The notes below the pieces were generated by a model. The model saw only the letters and a list, made by a program, of their open reading frames with translations. It was not told where the DNA came from and ran no database searches. Of a stretch of 64,000 bases of DNA, positions 23,701 to 34,400 are shown in pieces. Both the position numbers and the translations under genes were made by a program. Each line of letters opens with the position of its first letter. The stretch's first letter is position 1. Source of the stretch: Harmothoe impar (lineage: Eukaryota > Annelida > Polychaeta > Phyllodocida > Polynoidae); NCBI GenBank assembly GCA_947462335.1, contig OX381704.1, positions 44,334,942 to 44,398,941 of the forward strand, given 5' to 3'.

Positions 23701-26700
23701 AGCACTGCACCAACCCAACAATTCCCAAAGGGTCAGCATGATGTATGAATGCAGGCTTGGCAAATAGACTCGCCAGGGCTACATTCATACAGATGGACAA
23801 CTATTAACTTGTTCATTTTATGACAGTCACTAAGAATACTCTAAAGTCTTATTAGACGACCATTTCACAACTTTAGATGTTTTATTTTTATCAGTGTGGG
23901 GGCAAAGACTATTTGTAATTAGGAAAGCAATACAAGGATACACATTTCTAGTGATTAAAAACTTAGGGTAATTTAAAGGGTATCGCTACCTGTTCGATGA
24001 TCTAGATATTCTATTGATTTCTGCATATAACTTAGTATAATATTAGTTCAATACATAAGGAACTAGAAAAAGTAAAGAAAATGGCATGGTACAGTGCTCA
24101 ATTCTATGGGAGAGCCACTTGAAAAAGCTAGTTCTTAACTAAGCTAAAAGAGCATTTTTATTTTGTGGTCAGATGACCATGTTCTTCTATTGCTATCTTC
24201 GAATCACTTTGGATTAGATTAGTTGGCAGAATAATCAAATAGAAAATGGAAAAAAAATTACATGTTGTGGTGCTCATTTTTCTGTAATGCTCATTTAAAG
24301 AAAAAGTACTTCCTTTGTGAGGCAATCTAGCCCTATAGCCCATGCAATGGACATTGCTGCTTAAATACTCTCTATGTGAAAATTAGAATATAATGCAAGA
24401 TTCCTTCCCCCCTTTATTTTACCCCCGCCCCCCCCCCCCTACCAAAAAAAAGAGAATAGCTATACCTTTTTTTGAGAAAAGGTCATGGCACCTTCTGGGA
24501 TAGAACTCCGGATCCTCTGATTGCAAAGCAGGCATCATAACCACTACACTACAGATTCTGGTGGAGATCTGAAGAACTGTTGTGCTATTATTCCATACAT
24601 CTCTTATTGACATAAGCCACGAGAGGGCAGCACTAGCTACATAGTACAATGTTGTTTCTCTGACATCCACAGGGTTCCAGCACCTACTTTTGTAGCGATA
24701 CCCTTTAATGTTTGTTATGCTGCCAGATAGAAGTCTTCTTTGGTATGCGCCACTATGTCACTCAAAAAGACATCAGTTAATTGCTTGTTACCACCCGTCT
24801 GTCAACCAAAGAATAAATTGTGTGGCCTAAAGTTTATATCCATTATAATTACTTGAGCAAAGTACAATAGCTACAGCTATTATAGACTCCCCAAGATAAG
24901 GCCATTGTCCACGTGCAACGGCACTTGATAAGATCTTGGAAAATAAAGCTTTTTTCTCTTTTGGAAGCCAGATATCGTTTTCACTGGCGTCTGGACATTT
25001 CTTTTACTACCCGTTATGAATAAGCAATAATTATTGTAATTGCAAAAATTTATGATCTAAATTCCAAGCCATAATGGAAGTGCATTATGTAAGGTCAATG
25101 TTACGTATACAATACTTACTTCCTGAGGGTTTTCATGGGTTCTCCATCCGGGTACCGCTCACCCCTGTCAACATCTACCAAAGTGACGGGACACCTGGTG
25201 GGAGAAAATGACATTATAAAAGTGACATCTGTGACCGGAAGTTGGTCTAAAGATATACAGAATTGATTGATAATTCAGTGCACAGTTTTATCTACACCCC
25301 ATATGATGCAGCTGATAGGGAATCATCACCAGCCATAAACGTTAACATGAATGTAACTGATTCTATGAAAGTATATTTATATTTATAATTATCTCCTATT
25401 CATGTCTGTTCTTTCCACCTTGGGTTCGGCCTAGTCTACGTCTGACTGACGTTGCCTAGTGGTAGGAGTATTTGTTATCTAAGTAAGATAGTAGGCATAC
25501 GATCTATTTGACAATATCCGATTGATCCAAGTAAATGTTTTGTTCCAGAAGATGGATAAATGATGCAATCTTGGTTACAAAATAGATAACTTATCTTTAT
25601 TTGTTCGAGGTGATCTAGCACAATTCTGCCATTATAAAGATGTACTGTTACAAAATCATTCAGCAAATCATTAGAAGACAATGGTTACCTTGTGCATGGT
25701 TTCATGAAGGTAAATTTGACATCACTGTCTCCTATGATAACGTCCATCCACTCCTCCTGTAATGATTTAAGATACAGTTTTAACAGACCAACCTTACTTA
25801 CAGCCCATCATTTGTGGTCTCCATATCATAAGTTGATCTTTCTAATCATTAAACTTTAAAAACATGTATCACACTGTAAGTTTCTTTCTTGTATCATATG
25901 TTATACGATTGTTTCTACTTATTATAACTACCTCTAATCTGAACTCTGTAACGACTTTGCACCCACCTCAGCATAGGGTGAGCATCCTGAGACGATGATG
26001 TTAGGACGGAGGGTAAGCATGGACATCGGGTAGGGCAGGTGGCTGTTGGCATCAGCCAGCGACTCCTCAGACACCATCATGTAGGGGGCAGCGTCAATAA
26101 AGGGTACCTGGAATAACGTGATATGGACCATAATGGGGAGTTGTGCACTATAATCCTTGTGGTGTATATTACTGAAGTAATTGCCAGTATGAATCAGTGT
26201 ATCGGATTAAGCAAGCATTGCAGCCATCTTTTATAATTATGATACTGTGGGAGTAGATCTAAGGTAAATACACTGTTATGACAGGTAATGACACTGTATA
26301 CGTTTACATATTAAATGAGATATTATAGGGTAGCTGCCACATGGATAAATTAAGGAAGTATATATTATATAGAGAGCTCGGTTCTAAGAAGGTGACAGCA
26401 GCACTCACGGCGTTCTCCGGTTCCAGTTTGCTGACATACTTGGGTCTGACCACGTTGGGGTGTTTGTTGAGGTGGTGGAGGAGACGAGCCCCTTCTACCC
26501 TCATGTGACGACTCAGCCACTTGGAGGCTACCTCCCCACAGTCTACGGCCATCAGGCTGTGCTCCCAGAACCTGCACACACAGCACAGAGAAAAACGTCA
26601 GCTTTTTTATACCATAGTTACACCATGATAATTATAGGGGTATACTTGCTCTACAGGAGTAAACTAGGACATTGGCCTAAATGGGGAATGATTCACTGAC

Positions 26701-28170
26701 ACATCTGGCTATTAGCCCACAGATCGTATGCTGTTCCGCCTCATGTGAGTTTTCTATGCATCTATAATGTTGTCCTAGTTGCTCATGGGTTACAACATTG
26801 TTTGACCATGATTGTAGTTGTGGTTTGCAATTTTTAAGATTCACAGTCACCCATCCCTTTCTCGATGTAAATATCACCCTATTGAAATGTCAAATAGTCT
26901 AATTCAACATGCTTGGTTTTGTGTGGAATTATAACTTAAATTCCTTTAAGATAGTGGTCATGAGATACATCATTTGACTGACATATGGGAAACTTTCAAT
27001 TTTCTCAGGCTTTTAATATCATTGCCCCTTTTTTCTATTGCACCTAATATTACACGTTACCATAATGTCAAATGTGTAATTTTTAATCGGATTTCTAACG
27101 CCCTTACGTTGCGTTAATCTCCTTGCCGCTGGGGTCATAGATGGGTAGCTTGCATGTCTCCAGATCTGGTGCATCAAGGTGTATGTTATCACCATGGAGG
27201 CTGACAGAGATGAGGGACAGGCGGTAGTGCTCCCTCAAGGTCATCATCTTGTAGTCCTTATCGGTCACCATCCAGCATCTAGTAGAAATAATATAATGCG
27301 ATTCGATATCATAGAGGGTAACTCTATCCCCGAGCTTGCTGTGGGAGTTGTCTGGGAGATTTGTTGTCTTCGTGCCATTAGATAATATCAGAGATATAAT
27401 TTAATAGTGTTTGATGCTATGACATGTGGCTAATGAAAGGACCATCTATCAATGGCAGTTGGGAAAGTAAGGATGACATGAGAGGTGTATTCTATGCATG
27501 TGAAAAAAAATATAGTTGCAATAAGTTAGCTAGCTGTATGTTTCAATACAGATCCCCCTTACAAAAGATATCATATAACTGCATTGAATTGATGTTATAT
27601 TATATATATAGAGAGAGAGAGGAAAGAAAGATGAAAGATACTAGAATGTTTGTAGAAAAGATATATGGTTTCCCATGTACGAAAACATTCATATCACACA
27701 TGATCATCACCGGTCAGTCTGTGTTGGGAGGGGGTATAATTCTAGACTATAGGTTGAGCGACGAAATGCAACCTGAACCATGTATTTATATAACTCATTT
27801 ATAAGGCAATTTGACAAAACTAGGAGAGGGGGTTGGGGGTGTCCAAAAAAAGTCCCAAATAGGTGACATTTGTGAACGTTCCCTATTACACAATATGACG
27901 TAGTCATAAGAGACAAACATACCTGTCCCTGACTTCTGATTCTGCTGTGTCCTGAGGTCGCTGAAGACGCAGGCCCTGCCTCATACATTCAGCTGACGTG
28001 GTGTCCACCCCCCGACATGATTTAAGAGGGTAGACGATGAGGCCAGTTACATGGCCCACCAGCCTCTTCTTCTGGCGGGACCTCCGGGCACTGAGTACCG
28101 ACAACAAACCCACAGCAACAGCCGTCCCCGCAAGGTACAGAAAGAGCTGGACAGGCTCAGAGATGGGCAT
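17785..28170 (-). CDS. mARC-like MOSC-domain protein, paralogue C (complete)
   Basis: Seven coding exons, right to left: 27923-28170, 27108-27278, 26409-26571, 25967-26107, 25689-25756, 25120-25194, 17785-17896. All junctions are GT-AG; exons 2, 3, 4 and 7 have exactly the lengths of paralogue B (171, 163, 141, 112 bp) and the same phases. The product is 325 residues. A hydrophobic anchor at 7-27 is followed by the basic ARRSRQKKR, then VTGLIVYPLKS (about 41-51), the D-R-C-W-M-V motif, VDCGE, RPNIIVSGC, the Cys-x2-Cys pair KPCTRC (C262, C265), and C-terminal TPGVIKVGDPVY. Role as for the family: molybdenum-dependent N-reduction at the mitochondrial outer membrane. The 7.2-kb last intron contains a complete MARVEL gene on the opposite strand and several transposons. 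The KPCTRC context is closer to the family norm than paralogue B (KLCDRC). Confidence 0.92.
18640..18723 (+). other. Probable noncoding first exon of the MARVEL gene
   Basis: The coding exon at 18951 is preceded by an acceptor (TATTTTCAG, ending 18934), so an upstream 5' UTR exon is expected. A strong donor, GTAAGT at 18724, ends a candidate exon; the transcription start is not determined, so the left end is nominal. Confidence 0.4.
18951..21578 (+). CDS. MARVEL-type four-transmembrane protein (CMTM/plasmolipin-like)
   Basis: Four coding exons: 18951-19166, 20313-20492, 20838-20936, 21423-21578. All are phase 0 with GT-AG junctions, giving 216 residues. The N-terminal 60 residues are a Pro/Thr/Tyr-rich cytosolic tail with two PPxY motifs (PPAY at 11-14, PPTY at 44-47), possible WW-domain (NEDD4-like ligase) docking sites. 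Four hydrophobic segments follow, at about 66-88, 95-117, 133-152 and 162-178. The spacing, short loops and one-helix-per-exon layout fit MARVEL proteins, which organise membrane domains and vesicle traffic. The short Thr/Asn-rich C-tail ends in HY. The assignment rests on topology and layout, not on a diagnostic motif, so the subfamily is open. The gene lies wholly inside the last intron of mARC C, on the other strand. Confidence 0.75.
19364..19988. mobile_element. CACTG-terminated MITE, copy 3
   Basis: 625 bp starting CACTGAAAACCTCAGGG and ending CTGGGTTTTCAGTG with CA on both flanks (2-bp target duplication). Collinear with copy 2 except for that copy's nested insertion, and inverted relative to copy 1. 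It sits in intron 1 of the MARVEL gene. Confidence 0.88.
22023..22028 (+). terminator. Polyadenylation signal of the MARVEL gene
   Basis: AATAAA 445 nt after the stop codon, followed by a GT-rich stretch (CAGTGTTTGCACAGTG). This gives a 3' UTR of normal size. Confidence 0.55.
23105..23165 (-). repeat. Possible tRNA-derived SINE fragment
   Basis: On the minus strand GTTCAAATCCC (23120-23130) matches a polymerase III box B, with a loosely box A-like GGTAAGGGTTAGCCC upstream. No complete cloverleaf forms, so it is a relic at best. Confidence 0.3.
23374..23430 (+). pseudogene. Duplicated start of MARVEL exon 4 with its acceptor
   Basis: The sequence TTGACATGCCCTTTG...CTGTCCCAG followed by ATGTTCGGCTGGTTCGGCCTC closely copies the polypyrimidine tract, acceptor and first seven codons of MARVEL exon 4 at 21396-21443. 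After that the similarity stops, but the frame stays open for about 40 codons to a TAG near 23523. It is either a truncated duplicate or a bona fide alternative terminal exon lying after the normal poly(A) signal. Confidence 0.65.
23571..23835. mobile_element. CACTG-terminated element, truncated copy
   Basis: Begins CACTGAAAAAGTAAATTCGTC, as the intact element at 63661-63924 begins. Its interior (AGAAGACCCACTTGGC, AGCCCAAAACC, TTTGCCAGCTC) is the reverse complement of that element's interior, and TTTTATGACAGTCACT near 23816-23831 matches its other end. The right terminus is lost. Confidence 0.6.
23977..24704. mobile_element. TTAA-flanked TIR element (piggyBac-like MITE candidate)
   Basis: Perfect 13-bp inverted repeats, AGGGTATCGCTAC at 23977-23989 and its complement at 24692-24704, are each bordered directly by TTAA (23973-23976 and 24705-24708). 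TTAA duplication is the hallmark of piggyBac (and some Kolobok) elements. The 728-bp interior is AT-rich without a transposase and carries a tRNA-like module near its right end. Confidence 0.82.
24488..24555 (-). repeat. tRNA-like module inside the TTAA element
   Basis: On the minus strand TAGTGTAGTGG is a good box A and GGAGTTCTATCC a degenerate box B at tRNA spacing. A TTTGCAA anticodon-type loop lies between them. Stems are too damaged for a functional tRNA, so this is a tRNA pseudogene or SINE head. Confidence 0.5.
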
Positions 28171-30540
28171 GGTGGTAGTTCTGTCCTTATCGGTGTACTG
28201 TTGGCTCTTGTACCGTCTGTGCCTCTTCTAGATACTAATGAGACTAGTATCCGTGCTCTGTATAAGGTCGTGATGTGCCTAGACCTGTTGCTGTATTAAA
28301 AAAGAAACACTGCTCCAGGTACTGGTGCAGTCAGTCAGGTATATCAATATGTGCCTCTAGTGAAGGGAATGTCAAGTACAGAGTGGCACGGTGGCGCTCC
28401 TGGAGAGTGGTAGTAGAAGTAGTGTTGTTAGGGAATTCTCCTCCAGGCCGACCACCGTTCCTCAGGTGTGTGTATGACTATGCCCCAGGAGGACTGCCTA
28501 TATACAGGTGTGGGACCCCAATAGCCTCAGGGTGCAGCACTTACGTTAGTGCTACGTCGGTGATGCATTCATGGATGTAGATATACATTAGTATCTATTA
28601 AGGGACACAGATGGTTACCTTATCTTTTGAAATGAGGGCTTGTTATCCGGCCTTTGTTATCTCTAGTGCTTATCCTATAGTATCAGTATATAATCTAAAT
28701 ATTGAGGGACCCTCACTGCTCATGATCCTGGGACATGATCCTTATGTGTGACCTACTCTTATACATGTTAGGGGATGAATGTAGGCCACGATCAACCCTA
28801 TACCCCTGTGCGATGTTGGGCGCTGTACCAGGAGGAGTCCTGGGAGGAGTGCATGTTTAATATGAAGTAATCAATACACCATGGTGGAGCTGCACAGTGT
28901 ACCCTGTGTAACTTATTGAATTAGCCCCCCTGAGAGGTTCATCGTTCCCATATCAGAAAATATTTGATAGTGGATTTATATCAGTATTATACTTTGCAAT
29001 TAGAAGAGAGGTTTCGTTGTATTCTCTCCTACAAGTGGAATACTGATACAGTGATAGAGGAAAGATAACATAATGCTTAGCTCAAGTTGTAAATCTGAAA
29101 TGTATCATTATCAAAATGTCCATGCGCTATCATTCAGTGTCACATAGTAGGCTGCAATGATATGTAAAAGAGAAGGTATGTTTCAAGTTTGCCAACAATA
29201 CCTCGCAAAACAGGGTTGACACCGGTCATATTTTCCCCTCTTGGTATTCTCTTGGCATTTCAATAATTATGTAAAATTATGGGGTCATCGTTATCTACAA
29301 TTAAATCTGCCATCGTAATGCCTTGGACCGAGAGTCAAATATTCGCTTTACTGTTTAGATTTTAAGACCATTTAACTTGAAATACAGCTTTGAACTGGCC
29401 TTTTGCAGAATACATGAATTCGTGATTCATCCCACAGGTTTAACAAGGATGGGGCTAGGAACGTCGGTTGCACGTCGACCTACTCGATCATTATTAGACT
29501 TCCTTGAAATATGTGTGACACTATGGCGATAGTAAGGCGGGACACCCACATAAAGGCAAAAGACCATAGATCGTTATCATGCACCCACAAATTAACCTGA
29601 AATGAAATAACAAATTAACCTGAAAGAGATGGCTAGCTGATTAGATTATATCTAGATAGCCCCTACTTATAACATTCTGAAACGACTGCCCCCTGAATCC
29701 CATACTGTGGCTGCTGTAGCAAAGTAGAAAATAGCACACAGACATGTGTATAGTGTTCCTAACACAGCAGATTCGCTGCACAAATAAGTCCGTCTATATA
29801 TCCCTTAAACACATATATTATATTTTTTATAAAAGGTTGTCAGTGAATTACAAATGTGACATACGTTGATACAAAAAAAAACAGTGCATAGGTTGTGGCT
29901 ACTGTATTTTGGGAGTGATGAAATTGGAGAGTGTATCATTATATCATATCATTCCAGGCTGACAACACCTCTCCCCCATGTACCGATGACAATAAAATAA
30001 TGTTGTTTGACGCAACGCCTTCTCACTTCCTGAGAGAAAAGAGAATTGACAACTTCCACTTATTGTAATCAAACAAGAGAAAACTTTATCTCAAATTTGG
30101 TGCCAGAAATCCATAGCCAAATGCCGTTTTTAATGTGGCGTGCTGATCTTGTATTGGGTAATGGAAGCTTCACCCCGTTAGTAATGCATTATCACATGAT
30201 CGCCTTCACAACAATGATTAAGAATAGAGGCATGAAAAAAAGTAATTCTCGAAGTTCTGAGTTACCAATGTAACGGTTCAGTAACAGTTTTTCTCTCCAT
30301 AAATGTCTCAGTCTAAAAGAAGATCATTAATTTTGTTTATGCTTACTTAGGCCAACTAGTATACTACAAAATGTACTTTCTACCACATAGTTCTATTGGG
30401 ACATGGAACTTCTGCGAGGATTGGCCAATAGTTGAGTCTATAATCCCCTGTTGGGAAAGCGCCCGATATGACAAGAAATTTTGTGATGTCATGCTCGATG
30501 AATCCATAATTATTCTATACTCTCTGCCACCGTGTCGGTC
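28171..30540. other. Upstream of mARC C, no gene recognised
   Basis: About 2.4 kb on the 5' side of mARC C. The first few hundred bases probably contain its promoter and 5' UTR. No exon with splice signals and a family signature was found on either strand. Confidence 0.4.
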
Positions 30541-31030
30541 ATCCAACTCTCACTGTAGGCTACAATCTCCTCATACTACTCACTGCCACCCTGATCCACA
30601 ACCCAATCTCCTTATACTACTCACTGCCACCCGTCTCCACACCCCAATCCCCTTATACTACTCACTGCCACCCTGACCCACACCCCAATCTCCTTATACT
30701 ACTCACTACCACCCTGATCCACACCCCAATCTCCTTATATTACTCACTACCACCCGTCTCCACAACCCAATGTCCTTATACTACTCACTGCCACCCTGAT
30801 CCACACCCCAATCTCCTTATACATATTACTCACTACCACCCGTCTCCACAACCCAATGTCCTTATACTACTCACTGCCACCCGTCTCCACAACCCAATCT
30901 CCTTATACTACTCACCACACCCCAATCTAATTATATTACTCACTGCTACCCTGCTCCACAACCCAATCTCCTTATATTACTCACTGTCACCCTGCTCCAC
31001 ACCATAATCTCATTATACCACTCACTGCCA
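30541..31030. repeat. Minisatellite, unit about 41 bp
   Basis: Roughly eleven degenerate copies of a unit containing CTCCTTATACTACTCACTGC, CACCC and CACACCCCAAT. Copies differ by substitutions and short deletions. There are no regular spacers, so it is not a CRISPR-like array. Confidence 0.88.
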
Positions 31031-31040
31031 CCCTGCCCTA

Positions 31041-31399
31041 CACTGATATTCCTAGGCTCCCTATACGCTCAACCTCTCAGTCACTAGTGCCTAACCTAGT
31101 TAGTCATTTTTTGGCTCCCTATACAACCAACCTAGATTAGTTATTATTGTCAGGTTGGTCACTACTGACCAACCCACCTTAGTCTTTTTAGTTCCAGGGG
31201 GAGCCACTGAGTGGTCATCACAGGTGGCCCCAACTAGTGGTATACAAATACAGCACACCAATGATGGACCTAGGTTAGCCACTACTGACTGACCCCTTGG
31301 TCATTTTTGAATATAACTTTGCCATTGTGACTAACACTCATATGACCAACCTAGGTTAGTCTGTACTGACTAACCCTTTCAACCTATGGATTTTCAGTG
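31041..31399. mobile_element. CACTG-terminated MITE, short type
   Basis: 359 bp starting CACTGATATTCCTAGG and ending CCTATGGATTTTCAGTG, with TA on both flanks. The interior has repeated TAGGTTGGTCACTACTGACC palindromes. Related fragments lie near 5085-5180. Confidence 0.72.
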
Positions 31400-32846
31400 T
31401 ACTCCCCTCATCTTATGCTTTTCACAAAAGCTTGGGCCGCCTATCTGAAGAAGTCGGGTTTGAGAAACTTCTGAAACGCAATATAAAAGCTGAAGGGACG
31501 GGATGGAGTAGAAAATGGAGAATTAGTGATGGTGCATACAAACCTCAGAACCCATGTGCATTTAGTGTGAGGTCAAGAACGCCAAGGTCAAGAATGCCAA
31601 TCTTGCTGTGGACCATGAGGTATATTGTATTACATGTATTAATCTGAAATAGCAGGTGCTATTAGCATTCGCATCTGAAGGACAAGTATATAACTATTAT
31701 GAATGGTATGGACATTATCGCCATGCAAATCAACATAGAGGAGATTATCAACTAGAAGGAATAATGCTAATAAGCAATAGGCATAATACTTCCCAAACAA
31801 ACAGTCCTAGAAGTGTGGCTTGTGAACACTTTTCCTTTTCTCTAAAATCAATCCTTAGGCCTATGTCTTCCCTTTATAGTATTTAGTTATACACAGATTA
31901 TTGGTATTGAGACTCTGAATATATTGGGGGAGTCAACTCATTATAATCAGTCTTGGCGTGCCCAACTGAGGAATAACTCAGTCTGGGGTCAGTGCTACAA
32001 ATCGTTCCAACTGGAACTCTCTAGTATAGGAGGCGAGAAGGCTACATTTACACTCGCCAATCGTGATTCAGAGGCTCCCCCAACACGCCATTAAATTGTG
32101 CTTGGGGAGTGCACCAACTTCCGGGAGCTAAAGCCAACGGAGGAACGGAGTTCGGGACTGGAAGTGCGAGTCTGCCCGTTACCCTGGGGCTGGAGCGTAT
32201 GAGGCTGCCTTATAATATGATCTACAGAACTCAAGCCATTTTCTTCTGATTTTGTGAACATTATACAATGCATGAAACCACGAGGAAAATTAAAGGAGCA
32301 AAAAATATGTCACCAGAGCTTCAACATGGTATTTTCAATTGTGTTATAGTCCAAATATTGGCAAAATTACTCCACGTGTAAATACAGTAACATGAAAAAA
32401 AAATGCTGTCAGGACTTTTCCATTCTGATCCATAATTATTCTGTGTTGTGAGACCAAATGAAGGAAAAGTATGAATCAGCTTTTTTTAAGACAGACACAA
32501 ATCTGTATTGTTTCGTTTCATAATGCCTTTAAAATATGAGGTAAGATACAGAATGATGGTCTATAATAAGTTAGGTATCTTTTGGAAGTTAGAAAAATAT
32601 GCATACTTACTTTTAGAGAAGTAGGATCGATGAAAATGTAGCCAAGATATTAGGACTCATTCTGCTAGTGGCAGCCATCTTGGTTGTTGTCATAAAACAT
32701 GTAAAGTCAGCCAACTCAATGAAGTGGATTTAGATTAGTAGGATTTAGTTTAGTATTTGGTAATATCTCTTTTTTGACTAAATAATGCTTTCTAAAAATC
32801 AAGAACTATATTTATGAATTTATTGGTTTGAACAGATTATTGCTAG
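31400..32846. other. Intergenic, no gene recognised
   Basis: Contains a GC-richer patch at about 31950-32200 that could be an old repeat. No splice-framed coding exon or RNA gene was recognised. Confidence 0.4.
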
Positions 32847-32854
32847 GGTGAATG

Positions 32855-33686
32855 GTTGCCTAGCAACAGTGACTCCATTTGTTTAATTGCATAGCAACAC
32901 AGGTTTTGCTGCCCCCTAGCTCAATTATTATGATACCTACCCCCACTAAAGTCCACATGGGCATTCTAATGATGTAATCCAATTGTTGCTAAAACATGTG
33001 GTTGCCTAGAAACAGTGACTCTATTTGTTTAATTGCATAGCAACACGGGTTTCTCTGCCCCCTAGCTTGATTTTCATGATACCTATCCCCTCTAAAGTTT
33101 CCATGAGCATTCTATTGATGTGGTCCAACAGTTGCTACAACAAGTGGTTGCTTAGCAACAGTGACTTTATTTATTTATTTGTATGGCAACACATGTTTAT
33201 TAATTTTGTCCTCTAGATCGATTTCCATGATACCTACCCCCACATAGGCTACCCTCTGTATATTCACACACAGATTATGATATATCGTGGATTCCTTGGG
33301 GTGCATTAATCGGGGTATATCATCATCATATCCGTTCTAGGTTCCATTAAACATGTGTTGCTAAGTAAATAAACATTTGAATGCCTGTAGCTAGGTAACT
33401 GTTTGATTGAAAATAAAATGAAAGACACTACTAGAAAAGGTGAATTATAGGTGGGAAGGTATCAATAAAAATGAGCAATAACACAGTTTAAACCTGCGAT
33501 GCTAGGGAAATAACATTTGGAATGTCTGTTGCTAGGGGACCATGTGATGTATAGCATTGTAGAGTATGCCTATGGAACTCATAAGATCAATGTAGTTAGG
33601 TTTGGTGATCATAACCTGGTCAAATAGGATGTATTTAGGGCCGTTGCTGGGCAAATCAACAATTCTGATGCATGTTGCTAGGCAAC
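32855..33686. repeat. Degenerate tandem repeats carrying X-box (RFX)-like palindromes
   Basis: A repeated block of about 145 bp (at about 32850, 32995 and 33145) contains GTTGCCTAGCAAC (32855-32867), GTTGCCTAGAAAC (33001-33013) and GTTGCTTAGCAAC (33147-33159), each followed by AGTGACT. Further versions are GTTGCTAGGGGAC (33528) and the perfect palindrome GTTGCTAGGCAAC (33674-33686). These match the X-box consensus bound by RFX factors. Binding is inference. Confidence 0.6.
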
Positions 33687-34400
33687 AGTTTCATATAAAA
33701 GGAAGTTCCATATAAAAGAAAGAATCTTGGTGGAAATTTGTTCTCATATCATTTTTGATAACATGTACAGGTATAGTATTTACCCGTAACCAAGTGTATA
33801 AGCTGATATCTCACATGTATAAGTTTCCGACCTTTATCGATCACGGTTCATACCCTTGGTTATTCTGAGCAACATCTTAACATCTATGGTATTACAAGGA
33901 TGATTTATTGGTAAATTATTCCAATGTACTCGCTCAAGTTAAAAACAGCAAATAATACCATTTACCAATATTGAAAGTATTACAAAATGCACGATTTTGG
34001 TCTGAATGGTTTAAATCTTGAATACAGCTTAGGGAATGTAATCATGCATCTGGCAATGTTATGTTAGACCATTCTGATATATTCACGTATTTGGATCCTG
34101 AGTTAAGAGTAGCGATCAACCATACTCAAATGATGCAGAATCACGCCTGCCACTTAAACTTTAACTTAAAACATTTGCAATTGACACACGTTCAATGAGC
34201 GGGTCATCATGTTATGATAATGAGAATGGCTCTACAGTAAAGCGTAGTAGTGTGATGGTTCTGAGGCAAATATAGCCCCGATCGCAAGGTAAGAGAATGC
34301 AGCTCGTGATTTTGATTAAATTAATGCTGTATAAATGTCAAAAAACGCTCGCCACAAAATGTTATGTTTATGAGGCTATCCAATTAGTTGAGTGGGGATG

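Noticed and set aside
30541..31030. CRISPR-like array
   Set aside because: The units are contiguous degenerate 41-bp repeats without unique spacers, in a eukaryotic genome.
31432..31647. Basic 71-residue open frame
   Set aside because: No splice context, homologous motif or codon bias; likely chance.
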